From Ophiobolus disseminans (Eukaryota; Ascomycota; Dothideomycetes; Pleosporales; Phaeosphaeriaceae), in the NCBI GenBank assembly GCA_010093685.1, contig MU006218.1, positions 469,766 through 533,765 of the forward strand: a stretch of DNA of 64,000 nucleotides. The letters are read 5' to 3'. Position 1 is the stretch's first letter. Every line of letters begins with the position of its first letter. Below the pieces are notes generated by a model. That model did no database searches. It saw only the letters and a list, made by a program, of their open reading frames with translations, and had not been told where the DNA came from. The position numbers and the translations under genes are program-made. Below, one piece after another: positions 10,739 to 20,707 of the stretch.

Positions 10739-13426
10739 TTACGGAAAAGAATGCGCAATCCACACAAATTCATCATGTAGAGCTTCTGCCGACTTGCCAA
10801 ACTCTTCTCCATGCTGCATAGAAGGTATGCTTTTCTCGCTTCTCGCATGAGCATCGTCCGCTTCGCTTCCTACACCCGTGTTGTCGCCTGTAGAACGCAC
10901 AGGAAATGTATCCTTGCCACCTCGACTTGCATCTTCCATTCGTTCTCCGCCATCTGTCGTGAGTGCAGGTATACTACCTCTGCTCATGGGAGAATTCCCG
11001 ACCTTCTTGCGGCGAGATTGCTCGGCTTTGGAATCTTCAACCAGAGGCAGCTTTTGAGCTGGAGGGTCGGCGCTTGTATGGTGTACTTCTTTGGCTTGTG
11101 GAGATGAGGCACTTTTCTGCAATCTACGCCTCTCGACATCAAGGATCAAAGAGGAGTAATTTAGCGGTGGCGGCTGGCTTTTCTGTGCTTTGAGAGCTGA
11201 TCTCACTTTGCCAAGTGTCTCTAAATCGGACCGCGAGTGTGCTGGGTTCCAGGTAGACGGTGTTTGTGGCTGGGGTAGTTGACGTTGGCCGGGTTTTGGT
11301 TCCGATTGAGATGATGGGCTTAACGGCTTGTTGGCTGGAGAGCTTGGTACTCCCGACATTTGCATAACAAGCGGGCTAGCGTGTGGCAGTGCAAATGATG
11401 AGTGAGTGGACACATTTGACATGCTCGGCGGCCTTGTAGGAAGACCGAACCTCTGTTGTGGGTATAACATTTGGAGAGGAGGAGCATCATAGTGTGTCAT
11501 GCCCTGTGTGGGCAGGATTGACGTTGGCTGTGGCAGATACGGCGCGCTTCTGAATGAATCAGCCCGAGGTGGATGAGGTGAGAACATGAGGGGTATAGGT
11601 TCTGTCTGTTTCCTTTCTCGAGCGTTCCTGTACCCCCTCTTGACACGTTCTTGATTACATTCATCACAGTCGCTACCACAACTAGTGTCACCTGATTCGT
11701 CTTTCAAATTTCCCCTAGACATGTGCGCGGGTGGTGGTCCTCTAGATGCAGGAAGAGGACGTTGACGACGGACTGGCTGCATAATCGGGTTCGCATCTGT
11801 TTGTGTTGGTCGTAGCGGAATGCTCCTGGTCGCACGGGATATGCCTCGCCGGCGAGCCAAGACGTCAAGTGCATCTCCTTTTTCCATGTTTACCGAACTC
11901 GCATTTTCTCCAGCAGTACCGACGACACTAGTAGCCATGAGCTGTATGTTCTGGCACGAGCACGTCTCAGTCGGGCCTGGAAGTTGAATCAGTTTGAGTA
12001 TGTCGACTACCTCTTGAGCACTGGGCCTTGCTTGACGCGTCGGATGGAGCATGGCTTGGAGACAGCTATGCCACATCTTCGAGTGTCCGAGGAACTCCGG
12101 GATCTTGGACGTAACATTGCTGTACCGCCTGCCTTGCTCCTGCGTTCCAAAGAGGGAGTCTCGCATTTGAAAAACGCTTCTGCCAAGGAACACAACAAGC
12201 ATTTCCACAAAGACTAAGCCCAGCGAGTAGACGTCAGTTTTCGACCCATGCGCGAGCAGCTTGCCGTCTTCGGGTATGGCCTCTGGAGCAGAAAACAACT
12301 TGCTGGCCAATGCTGGAGTATCTGTCGATGTGTCCTGATCGGCTTCCAGTCGACGGGAGGAACCAAAGTCTGTGAAATATATCCTCCTGCCACGATGCAC
12401 GATGTTGGATGGCTTGATGTCTTCATGGAAGACACCTTGCGATTGCATGTATGCCAGTGCCGAGGCAAGACACCCAAACCATGTTGCAAGCCACTGTTTC
12501 TGTTCGTTCGAGACGGGCTGGCACACTTCGCAGAGAAAGTGATCCAGATCCTCGTCCGCTGCTGGGAAAAGTAAGACGCAGAATGTTTGTCGTTTGCCGA
12601 CTTCTTCAGCGTAACAGCCTAAGACCTTCACAATATGCTCGTGTTGCAGACGTCTCAGGTTATCGACCTCGGACTGTATCTGGTTCCGATCACGTGCAGC
12701 CGCTTGCTTCCCTCGTTCAATGAAGATTCGTTTCCGCGCCAGTAGTCTTCTGAAGCCTGGCATCTTAACTTCCTCCACTTCGTTCTTCGCACTTCTGCCC
12801 AACATGCCTCTCTTTGTTGCCACTGGGGTTTCGGCTGGCGACTCGCCAAACCATAGTAGCTTTCTGCTACCAATCTGCCAGCCGCATGTCTCCGCCAAGC
12901 GTTCGGCTTCGTGTGGTAGACATGTTCCAGGTGGTGCAATCAGGCCATGACTCTGGCCGGCGCTTGCAGGCCTGGGTGTCTGTCTCCTAGTACTATACGT
13001 CTCTTGATGCATGGAGTCATTAGCAGTTGTGTGAGGTCGTTCGGGTAGTTGCTGAGGCATTGTGTGTGGTGGGAGGCTACATCGGGCTTTTGGCTTTTTC
13101 TTGTCCTGGCCAAAATTGATGGTGATCTCCTGGATCGAGCCTGGACCGCTGGAGCTTCCTATAACAATACTTGGCGATCGACGGAGTCGAGATGTTGGCG
13201 AGCGGTTTACAGGGCGACCTTGGCCACCCACCTGAAATGTCGATGGCGGCGGTGGGATGGGAGCCCTAATTGGTAGGGCACTGTTGTGAGGATGAAGCAA
13301 CCTTATTCTCATAGGAACGAGGCAGAGACGTCCTACAGGAGCCTTGTCGCAGGGGAAAGCAACCTCTTCTAGCCATTGTTGGTCACCGTTTGGGTATGCT
13401 TGTACGATTTCCTCGATGCGGCACAT
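10739..13426 (-). CDS. Fungal protein kinase with an HED catalytic loop
   Basis: One open frame of 895 residues. A kinase domain spans about residues 210-465. The ATP-anchoring Lys is probably in LLARKRIF (about residue 232), followed by a helix with Glu (QIQSEVDNLRRLQHEHIVKV). The catalytic loop reads HEDIKPSNIV (about residue 335) in place of HRDLKPxN, the Mg-binding motif is FTDFGSS, and SAPEA stands for APE. The catalytic Asp, Lys and Asn are therefore present but the Arg before Asp is Glu. This form occurs in fungal-specific kinases near HET/NACHT-type signalling families and may work without activation-loop phosphorylation. A classical Gly-rich loop is not clear. Both flanks are Pro/Ser/Gln-rich and disordered, the C-terminal one about 400 residues long. 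The start may lie further upstream: open frames at 13369-13799 could hold a first exon. Diverges from RRN3. Confidence 0.82.
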   Translation of the reverse strand: MCRIEEIVQAYPNGDQQWLEEVAFPCDKAPVGRLCLVPMRIRLLHPHNSALPIRAPIPPPPSTFQVGGQGRPVNRSPTSRLRRSPSIVIGSSSGPGSIQEITINFGQDKKKPKARCSLPPHTMPQQLPERPHTTANDSMHQETYSTRRQTPRPASAGQSHGLIAPPGTCLPHEAERLAETCGWQIGSRKLLWFGESPAETPVATKRGMLGRSAKNEVEEVKMPGFRRLLARKRIFIERGKQAAARDRNQIQSEVDNLRRLQHEHIVKVLGCYAEEVGKRQTFCVLLFPAADEDLDHFLCEVCQPVSNEQKQWLATWFGCLASALAYMQSQGVFHEDIKPSNIVHRGRRIYFTDFGSSRRLEADQDTSTDTPALASKLFSAPEAIPEDGKLLAHGSKTDVYSLGLVFVEMLVVFLGRSVFQMRDSLFGTQEQGRRYSNVTSKIPEFLGHSKMWHSCLQAMLHPTRQARPSAQEVVDILKLIQLPGPTETCSCQNIQLMATSVVGTAGENASSVNMEKGDALDVLARRRGISRATRSIPLRPTQTDANPIMQPVRRQRPLPASRGPPPAHMSRGNLKDESGDTSCGSDCDECNQERVKRGYRNARERKQTEPIPLMFSPHPPRADSFRSAPYLPQPTSILPTQGMTHYDAPPLQMLYPQQRFGLPTRPPSMSNVSTHSSFALPHASPLVMQMSGVPSSPANKPLSPSSQSEPKPGQRQLPQPQTPSTWNPAHSRSDLETLGKVRSALKAQKSQPPPLNYSSLILDVERRRLQKSASSPQAKEVHHTSADPPAQKLPLVEDSKAEQSRRKKVGNSPMSRGSIPALTTDGGERMEDASRGGKDTFPVRSTGDNTGVGSEADDAHARSEKSIPSMQHGEEFGKSAEALHDEFVWIAHSFP

Positions 13427-13965
13427 AGCTGGCCGTTCTGTTCCTCAAAACTCGACCATGGAAAGAGAGAGAACAAACTATACACAAGGATGCCTCCGAT
13501 CATGTACCGGCCTGGAAGGCTGAGGCTTGTTGGAGCTGTGGCGTCGGAAGTTGATGGCTCAGCCTTCCTGCGCGATGGCCTGCAATTGAGGCGCCTCGCA
13601 ACCAATGACAGGTGCAGGGCACATAATCAGACATGGCTGTGCTTCTGATATGTGTACTCGAAGCAAAATTCCGAACATGCCTCGAAAGCTTGTTTGCGCT
13701 GTCCGAGCGTCGGTCAGGGTGCGTCGATGGATGGTCTAGGCTTGCATAAGTGTAGCCCACTGGTGAAAGTGCAGGTGAGGTGTGAGGTGAGTGCTCCACT
13801 AAAAAGTTGATCGTTAGGTTCTTGGCGCTGTTCCTGTCGCGTGCAGTTTGACCCCCGCCAGGTTCGCACCATCATTTTCACGAGTTACACAACTTTACCA
13901 ACGTCGCTCACTTTATTCTTCCTACCAGGCCAAATGTAATCCACGGTTGCCACCACCTGCACAAC
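13427..13965. other. Divergent promoter region, kinase and RRN3
   Basis: About 540 bases between two divergent genes. Minus-strand open frames here might hold an undetected 5' exon of the kinase gene, but no start-splice pair is convincing. Confidence 0.5.
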
Positions 13966-15996
13966 ATGGTCTCCCTCGCCTCAACCAACAGAGCAACCGA
14001 CGTGGTGGCGCCCAGTGTAGGCGGCGGCACCAACTCAGTCAAGCGCAAGAACCCCGACACATCGTCCGACGTAGAAAACCTCGATTCGAGCCAGCTAAAA
14101 CGCCGCCGAGTCGCCTTCAACCCCGATGTGGATGTCCGGATCCTGTCCGACGAGAATGACAAGAGTCTAGAATTGGTGGGCGAAGAGGTGCGACGCGCGA
14201 TAGAGAAGCACGCGGCGGGCGAGAAGGCGGCCTATGACCTGCTGAAAGGGCTGTTCAGAGAGGATCCGAGGTCTACGGGCGCTGCCACGTCTGGGCTGCT
14301 CCAGAAATACGTCATCGCCCTCAGCAACAATGTCCATCTGCTCGACTACAGTTGCAAGGGCCTGGTGCACGCCGTAATCGACTGCAACTGGACCGCTCGC
14401 AACGACAACTTCGTCCAGTCCTACCGCTACTTCCTGCGCTCCCTCCTCTCGATACAACATGGCTACATGTCGACCGTCATGCAGGTGCTCCTCACCATGT
14501 TCCTCAAGGCCCCGTCCATCAACGCTAGGCAGCGAGACGACCCGCGCATAGAGCGAGTTCGCGTCGAGACCCGCATACACGAGACCATACGCTCCATCCT
14601 CCGACACAACCCCATGGCAAGCGCATACCTGTCGCCAATCCTCGCCGCCACCTTCCCATACCCCGACGATGATGCAAGGACCCATGTGCAGTACATCCGC
14701 AACATATTAAGGGTCGTGGGGTACTGCCCTGAGCTGAAGGGCGAGGTTTTCACACTCATCACAGACAAGCTGCTGAGGATCGACGTGCAGATACAGGTGG
14801 ACATGGAGGAGCTGGAAGACGACATAGAGGAGCGCCTTGTCGGAGATGCTATCAATGATGCCGAGGACGACGACAGCGACAACGAGTCAGTGTCGAGTGA
14901 AGAGAGCCTGGCACCCGAGGAACAGCGCCTCAAGGACATCCGGCAAGCTGTGAGCAAGCTCGACACCATCATGGACCTGCTATTCGCGCACTACGACTCT
15001 ATCTTCGAAGGCGACCGCTTCGAGGCAGACAAGCTTTTCGAGAGCCTTCTGTCGCAATTCGTAGCAACTATCCTCCCGACATGCCGCTCCCGACATGCAC
15101 AATTTCTCCTCTTTCACTTCAGTCAGACATCCATGGACCGCACGGACCGGTTCGCTGGCGCCTGCTCACAAATAGCCTTCGACCAGAATCGGCCACATAT
15201 CCTGCGCGTAACGGCTGCGGCTTACCTCGGTTCCTTCATCGCGCGCGGCGCCCATGTCTCTACCGAGACGGTCCGTGATGTCTTCGATTTGCTGTGCATT
15301 CAGCTCGAGAAGCTCCGAGTAATGCACGAGCCAACCTGTAAAGGCCCAGATCTACGACGCTACGGCACATACTACGCCATCTCACAAGCTCTTCTCTACA
15401 CCTTCTGCTTCCGATGGCGAGACCTCATCGTCACTACCGACGGCAACCCACCAACTGACCAGGACATCATCTACCACGAAGGCGACTTCAAGTGGCACCG
15501 GGCAACTCAGCAGATCCTGCACCGCAACATCCTGTCCAAGCTCAACCCTCTCAAGATCTGCGCGCCCACTATCGTCGGCCAATTCGCACGCATGGCACAC
15601 CACCTCCGCTTTCTCTACGTGTACCCCCGCATCGAAACCAACAAGCGCGTACGCTTAGCGCGCAGTCTTGCCAGCGGATACCTGCACGGCCTCGGCGGTC
15701 GTGAAACCGCGCTCAGCAACAAAAAAGGCGAAGAGAAGTTTCTCCTCGACGCGTACTTCCCCTTCGACCCTTACGTCCTCCCGCGGAGTAAGAGGTGGCT
15801 CGAACAGGACTATGTGCAATGGACGCCTATACCGGGTATGCCCGCTGAGCGCGACGATGACGATGACGACGACGACGACGACGACGACGAAGGGGATGAC
15901 GACGACGATGATGAGAGCGATTCGGATCGTGAAGAGGAGGATGCTGAAGTACCGCATGACGACTTGGACGATGGTAGCACTGATACGACTATTTGA
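13966..15996 (+). CDS. RRN3: RNA polymerase I initiation factor RRN3 (TIF-IA)
   Basis: One exon, 676 residues, close to the usual RRN3 length. RRN3 binds RNA polymerase I and bridges it to the core promoter factor at the rDNA. It is the growth-controlled step of rRNA synthesis. Family features are the all-helical HEAT-like repeats (LLQKYVIALSNNVHLLDYSC, FVQSYRYFLRSLLSIQ, DKLFESLLSQFVATILP) and the conserved core near residues 420-460 (AAYLGSFIARGAHVSTETVR, then DVFDLLCIQLEKLR). An acidic insertion at about residues 280-320 (DDIEERLVGDAINDAEDDDS) corresponds to the phosphoregulated loop of the family. The C-terminus ends in a run of more than ten Asp encoded by a GAC/GAT repeat. A basic motif KRRRVAFNP near residue 45 could serve in nuclear import. 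Confidence 0.95.
   Translation: MVSLASTNRATDVVAPSVGGGTNSVKRKNPDTSSDVENLDSSQLKRRRVAFNPDVDVRILSDENDKSLELVGEEVRRAIEKHAAGEKAAYDLLKGLFREDPRSTGAATSGLLQKYVIALSNNVHLLDYSCKGLVHAVIDCNWTARNDNFVQSYRYFLRSLLSIQHGYMSTVMQVLLTMFLKAPSINARQRDDPRIERVRVETRIHETIRSILRHNPMASAYLSPILAATFPYPDDDARTHVQYIRNILRVVGYCPELKGEVFTLITDKLLRIDVQIQVDMEELEDDIEERLVGDAINDAEDDDSDNESVSSEESLAPEEQRLKDIRQAVSKLDTIMDLLFAHYDSIFEGDRFEADKLFESLLSQFVATILPTCRSRHAQFLLFHFSQTSMDRTDRFAGACSQIAFDQNRPHILRVTAAAYLGSFIARGAHVSTETVRDVFDLLCIQLEKLRVMHEPTCKGPDLRRYGTYYAISQALLYTFCFRWRDLIVTTDGNPPTDQDIIYHEGDFKWHRATQQILHRNILSKLNPLKICAPTIVGQFARMAHHLRFLYVYPRIETNKRVRLARSLASGYLHGLGGRETALSNKKGEEKFLLDAYFPFDPYVLPRSKRWLEQDYVQWTPIPGMPAERDDDDDDDDDDDDEGDDDDDDESDSDREEEDAEVPHDDLDDGSTDTTI
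15853..15890 (+). repeat. GAC/GAT trinucleotide repeat coding poly-Asp
   Basis: A near-perfect (GAC)n/(GAT)n run inside RRN3 that encodes the acidic tail. Its length is likely to vary between isolates, as is usual for such runs. Confidence 0.8.
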
Positions 15997-16343
15997 TTTG
16001 CATACCTCTAATGATTTGGAATGGCGTTCGTAGGGGACACATTGCGGGGTGTTTTGTGGAAAATGGGAATGCATATACTGGCGCGATATTGGGGGGCCTT
16101 GCGATATGAGATGATGGATGATGGATATGAAATGGATACAAGGCATTCGCAGATACCTCTTGATTACTCATGAAGAACAATAAAAAGTTGATATAATCGC
16201 TTGAGCACGTTTTGCTTGCTGCGCAGATGTGAGCATTGAATGGCATACATGTGTCGCTATTTGCCATGCTTCATATGATACAAATGGGTAGTGGAACCGT
16301 TCACTTCCTACCCATACCAAAATACCCGTACTCCCAAAACCAC
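15997..16343. other. Intergenic, convergent 3' ends
   Basis: This is the 3' region of RRN3 and of the large kinase on the opposite strand. AT-richer sequence is seen and no gene. Confidence 0.6.
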
Positions 16344-19300
16344 CTATCGACTCCCCCTACCAACCAACCTCACCGTCCCCCCATTCCCATCCTCATCCTC
16401 CTCATCAACCTCCCTCACACCCATACCCATCCCCTCGCTAACACCCTCATCCCCATTCTCCTCAGCAACTTCCTCCAACCTCATCGCCCTTAACAAGTCC
16501 CTGCCCGCCCTCGTCCCATCCCTCAACTCCACCGCGCTCTTGAGCAACAGCTCAGCCATATGTCTCGCATCGCCCTCGACACCCAACAATTGCTCCACCT
16601 CCACGCCACGCGGAACAGGAAAGTCCACGAGCGGGCGCCCATTCGGGCCAGCCGAGACGCGAGATTTCCTGTAATGTTGAGCCTGCGTCATTGGGACAGG
16701 GTAATCCGAATCCGAGGAATAAGATGGGTAATTCGGGTCATCGGATTCAGAATCAAGTGTGACGCTGCCGAGATTACTGAATTGCGAATCTGTTCTGCGG
16801 GCGCTGCGGAGGGGCGCGTAGGCGGGCATGCGGCGGCCGCTCTGCATAGATGTGCGTTCAAACGCGTCCCAGAGGTCGTCAACGTCTTCGTCTTCGAGGG
16901 ACGTGTCGGTTGTGACGCTCATGGGCGGGGACTGGTCGTCGCTGCCGAGACCGTAGGCGTGCGAGTGGGACCAGCCGTCCCAGATGATTTGCTGGGAGCG
17001 CTGGCTGGGGCGGTGCATGTGGTGCTGGGGCGCGCTGGAAATATCTTTGGGTAGCGGCTTTTGGGCTTGGACTTGTGAGGCGGAAGAGACGCCTCGGGCG
17101 TGTGCGTGGCCTTGTTCGTCTTGTTGTTGGGGTGTTAAGAGGCCGGGCACGGTCTGGTTGGGTTCGGACTTCGATTGGAAGTGGTAGCTCGCGCGGTGGT
17201 TGTTCTGGGACAGTTGGACCTGGTCTTCGAGGTTGAATGGATTGTCGGATACGGTGCCTGCGGTATGTATGGCGTCTGAACCTGATGTGGACGGACGATA
17301 AGACTCAACCATCGCCATGTCAAGATCGATCATAGAGGTGCGTAACGGCGATTCAGGTGAATCAGAAACCCGCGGGAAGTCGTCCTCGCCAACGGGCATC
17401 GTAGCCGCATAGCGAAGGCTTGGGCGGAAGCCAGGTGCGAGAGTAGGCGAGGATGATGAATTGGAGGCTTGATGACCGTTCTGACTACCCGCTGGGCTTC
17501 GCATCGGGAACGAAAAGTCTTGCGTCTTACGGCTATCATCCGCCTTGGGAAACTTCCAATCTTGCGTCTCTCGTCTCCGCGAGGTTCGGTTTCGTGGTGC
17601 ATCGTAGTTTCCCTCCGCCATAGCGGCATCGAATGTCCACTCGACGGTCCGTCTGTTTGGCTTCTGAGGCTGAGCAGCAGCAAACGACCACTCCATGGTC
17701 TCGCGTTTCGCTGGAGCTGGCTCTGACGGGAACGACCATTCCATCGTCTTTCGATTGGGTTGTTCGGATGGGAACGACCATGCCATTGTATCGCGCTTTT
17801 CGGACTTCCAATCTTTCGTCGCGCGCTTCGTCAATTCTTCTTCTTGTTGAATGAGTGCATCGCGCTCTTCCTCCTCCTCCATCTCGCGCAAGATACTCTT
17901 CATGCGATTTGCTTTGATGGTTGGTACCTCACCCAAATCAATGTTGGGTTCTTCTGTCGATGGCAGGGAGAAATCCAGATCGATAACAGTTTCGCGGTGC
18001 ACACCAGGATTGAACTCTCGGAGTGCAAGATCTGATGGCGGACGGCCAGTAGAACTATCTTCACTCTCAACCATGCTGTAGCGGTATGGTGTCGTACTCG
18101 TATCAAACAGCTTGTTAAGCCGCTTTTGTCCCCTAACAATCGACTCTTCTTTGAACCTCGCCTGCAGCTGTTCGAAACGACCCATGTCCTGCATGGGTGG
18201 GATGTTCATACCCGCAAATCCTTGACCGGGTGCTGCAAATGGATCGGCGAATTGCGGTGCATGCTCTTGCTCAAACTCCTCGGTTGTGCTGAATGACCAG
18301 TCGTTGTCATCGTCGTCATCATCTTCCATAGAAAGCGGATCTGGCGCCTGAGCTCCATACGGGTTGAACAGCGAAGCGCGTGCGCCTCCAGATTGCTCCC
18401 ACCTGTAGTATTCTTCTACTAGCTTCACCAGTGTGAAAGTGGGATACAGCTTCGTCGAACCCGCAAGATATGGATGTTCGAGGATCTGATCTGCAGTTGG
18501 TCGATCTTTCGGATCAGGCTGGAAGACGAATGCAAGAAAGTCCTTGAGTTCCTGTGAGAAGCGGTCGTCCTCGAGTTCCGGTGCGCCAGCATTTGGCAGC
18601 TCTAACTGGTTGATTCTGTGATGTGGCGGAAATCCACTCGCCATCTCATGGATCGTGCAACCGTATGCCCATATGTCAATCTCATTGCCGTAGTGAATCT
18701 CAATCGGTCGCAAGGGGTTGCGCGGGTCCGCATCTTTCACCCACTCTTGCTGGAGCTCCGGCGCCATCCATGCCGGGGTACCGACGATAGTTGTACGCTT
18801 GGACTTCTGTGGCTCCAACGTGCCAGAGACACCGAAATCACAGAGCTGGACTCGACCATCCTCCAGAATAAGGACGTTGTTGGTCTTCAGATCTCGATGG
18901 ATAACACCGGCCTCGTGCACATACTTTAGGCCCAGTGCAAGTTCACGCGCAATGGGAATGATGAACTTCTCCGGCAGCCCAGGACCAGGATCCTTTATCG
19001 CGTGCGTTGGTTTCATCAGCGTGTTGACACTACCACCACTGGCGTACTCGCTGACAATCCAGAGCTCGTTGTGCACCGTTCGCGCTTCTTCGATGATGTT
19101 GACGTAAGGACGCGCTTTGCTGTTTTTCAGCTGTTGAAGAATGTCGATCTCCTTGATGGTTTGCGCGAGGTTCTCGGTCGTCATCTCCTGGTAGTCCTGG
19201 TTGTCGATGTCGATGATCTTGATCGCAACAAGACCACCATGATCCCTGTTCTTTCCCTTGTACACACGTCCATATGCGCCTTTGCCGATGAGTTCGTAGA

Positions 19301-20069
19301 AATCGTATGGCGGCGGCTCCTGCTCTCCAGCGCGTTTCGCTCGTTCCGCTACTAGCTCTTCCATCTGCTTTGCCTCCTGCATCGCGCGGTATTTGGTGCC
19401 GCCATTGGGGGGCTGCAGCCGGGTGGGCTCTAGACGCATGGGCTCCATCTTGCTAAACCAACTATCGAGTCTCTCCAGCTGCAGAGGCGCCAACCGAACG
19501 CAGTGCTCGAATTGCGACTCAGATATGCACTCGAGCGGGCTGTCAAGTGTGCTGGTTACGCTCAAAGAGCTCGGCGCTCGAGGTATCGGCGGAGGGGCGC
19601 GAGAGGGTGGTCGAGGGCAAGCATGCGGCGTATAGCCAGCGGTGGGATCAGACGACGAGTACGAGTGTCTCTGCGCAGTATGTGTGCTCTCCGGAACAGG
19701 CAATCCTAATGTTGCAGGGGGACGCGGGCCAGGACTCGATTGCGCGGTCGGACGACTCGAGACAGTTGGCGAGGGGGTCGTGTCTTTGGGCGTGGGGGGA
19801 CACAGCGGCTGCCTAGGGTCTAAAATGGGACTGGAGATGGTTGGCCTCTTGCCCGCAGATGAGGAAGCGCGAGATGATCGCGACGAAGGGCCCTTTCCTT
19901 TAATCGGCATTGTTAGCTTAGACCACGAGAAGGCGCGAGAGGGTCGTGTTATAGGCGTCTCTGTCTTCTTGTCGGGCGTATTGGGCGGCGTGAGCTCGCC
20001 CATGGGCACGAGAGTGTCGACATCGCTATGGGAGCGCTTGAGCTTGAGGATCGCATTGTTCTCCAGCAT
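16344..20069 (-). CDS. Ste20/GCK-type serine/threonine kinase with W-x-F repeats
   Basis: One open frame of 1241 residues. The first 250 residues are Pro/Ser-rich. The kinase domain covers about residues 256-535: Gly loop IGKGAYGRVYKG, VAIKIIDID with the ATP Lys, HRDLKTNNVLI, CDFGVSG, and GTPAWMAPE, the hallmark of Ste20 kinases. It is closest in style to the GCK subfamily (fungal Kic1/Nak1-like), which drives polarity and septation through NDR kinases; this assignment is tentative. An acidic run with DWSFSTTEEFE follows. Residues about 750-865 carry six or more copies of an R-x-T-x-(E/D)-W-x-F motif (DTMAWSF, KTMEWSF, ETMEWSF, RTVEWTF, ETQDWKF, KTQDFSF). Each copy has a Thr next to basic residues, so it could be a phosphosite or docking array. 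The rest of the tail is disordered. A convergent RRN3 lies downstream and a divergent Lys-rich gene upstream. Confidence 0.9.
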   Translation of the reverse strand: MLENNAILKLKRSHSDVDTLVPMGELTPPNTPDKKTETPITRPSRAFSWSKLTMPIKGKGPSSRSSRASSSAGKRPTISSPILDPRQPLCPPTPKDTTPSPTVSSRPTAQSSPGPRPPATLGLPVPESTHTAQRHSYSSSDPTAGYTPHACPRPPSRAPPPIPRAPSSLSVTSTLDSPLECISESQFEHCVRLAPLQLERLDSWFSKMEPMRLEPTRLQPPNGGTKYRAMQEAKQMEELVAERAKRAGEQEPPPYDFYELIGKGAYGRVYKGKNRDHGGLVAIKIIDIDNQDYQEMTTENLAQTIKEIDILQQLKNSKARPYVNIIEEARTVHNELWIVSEYASGGSVNTLMKPTHAIKDPGPGLPEKFIIPIARELALGLKYVHEAGVIHRDLKTNNVLILEDGRVQLCDFGVSGTLEPQKSKRTTIVGTPAWMAPELQQEWVKDADPRNPLRPIEIHYGNEIDIWAYGCTIHEMASGFPPHHRINQLELPNAGAPELEDDRFSQELKDFLAFVFQPDPKDRPTADQILEHPYLAGSTKLYPTFTLVKLVEEYYRWEQSGGARASLFNPYGAQAPDPLSMEDDDDDDNDWSFSTTEEFEQEHAPQFADPFAAPGQGFAGMNIPPMQDMGRFEQLQARFKEESIVRGQKRLNKLFDTSTTPYRYSMVESEDSSTGRPPSDLALREFNPGVHRETVIDLDFSLPSTEEPNIDLGEVPTIKANRMKSILREMEEEEERDALIQQEEELTKRATKDWKSEKRDTMAWSFPSEQPNRKTMEWSFPSEPAPAKRETMEWSFAAAQPQKPNRRTVEWTFDAAMAEGNYDAPRNRTSRRRETQDWKFPKADDSRKTQDFSFPMRSPAGSQNGHQASNSSSSPTLAPGFRPSLRYAATMPVGEDDFPRVSDSPESPLRTSMIDLDMAMVESYRPSTSGSDAIHTAGTVSDNPFNLEDQVQLSQNNHRASYHFQSKSEPNQTVPGLLTPQQQDEQGHAHARGVSSASQVQAQKPLPKDISSAPQHHMHRPSQRSQQIIWDGWSHSHAYGLGSDDQSPPMSVTTDTSLEDEDVDDLWDAFERTSMQSGRRMPAYAPLRSARRTDSQFSNLGSVTLDSESDDPNYPSYSSDSDYPVPMTQAQHYRKSRVSAGPNGRPLVDFPVPRGVEVEQLLGVEGDARHMAELLLKSAVELRDGTRAGRDLLRAMRLEEVAEENGDEGVSEGMGMGVREVDEEDEDGNGGTVRLVGRGSR

Positions 20070-20707
20070 CGTTGCGCGGTCGCAAGTTGAGAGCGATTGG
20101 TGTCAAGGGCGCATGGTGTTTGGGGCAGAAGAAAGGTAGTGCACTCACGGAATGATTTCTACAGTATTTACGTGCGTTGCCCCAGGTGAGAGAGGCTCAT
20201 TGTGGGGGGTCGCGTGCGGTGTGCAATGGTTGCGTGTTGGTCGAACATTCACAGCGCCCCACTGCCGGATGTGTGTCGCACAACAAACGGAACACAGCTG
20301 GTGTTACAAGAGAAGTACAAGCATGAAAAAGACACTATCATTACAGAACAAAGTCATTAAAGTGGGTGGACAGGTGTTATGAAGGTGCCATCATGAAGTC
20401 TTGGTGGCTCTCCCCGGTCTTCGAAACATTGGCCGTCAAGGGTCCGATCTGCGCTAGTGCTGCAACCTTATTCGAAGCGGGAAGGCGCGCCCCGCGACGT
20501 TGTGCCCTGACATCATTAGCGCCACTCTGAGCAGCGGCCTGGCCAACTTTCTTGTATCTTGTGGATGCCGTATGATGCTTGAGATGGAAGCTCTAGACAC
20601 CTTCATACCTCCATCATCTGAACTAAACTTCGAACAAGTACCATATTGACCCTATTGACATCACAATTCGACTTCGATAAACCAGAACTAGACTCATATC
20701 ATCCACA
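20070..20707. other. Divergent promoter region
   Basis: About 640 bases between the large kinase and the Lys/Pro/Thr-rich gene. No gene is seen. Confidence 0.55.

Noticed and set aside
15655..16146. Minus-strand open frame over the RRN3 tail
   Set aside because: It is the antisense of the poly-Asp repeat (Val/Ile-rich), with no independent support.
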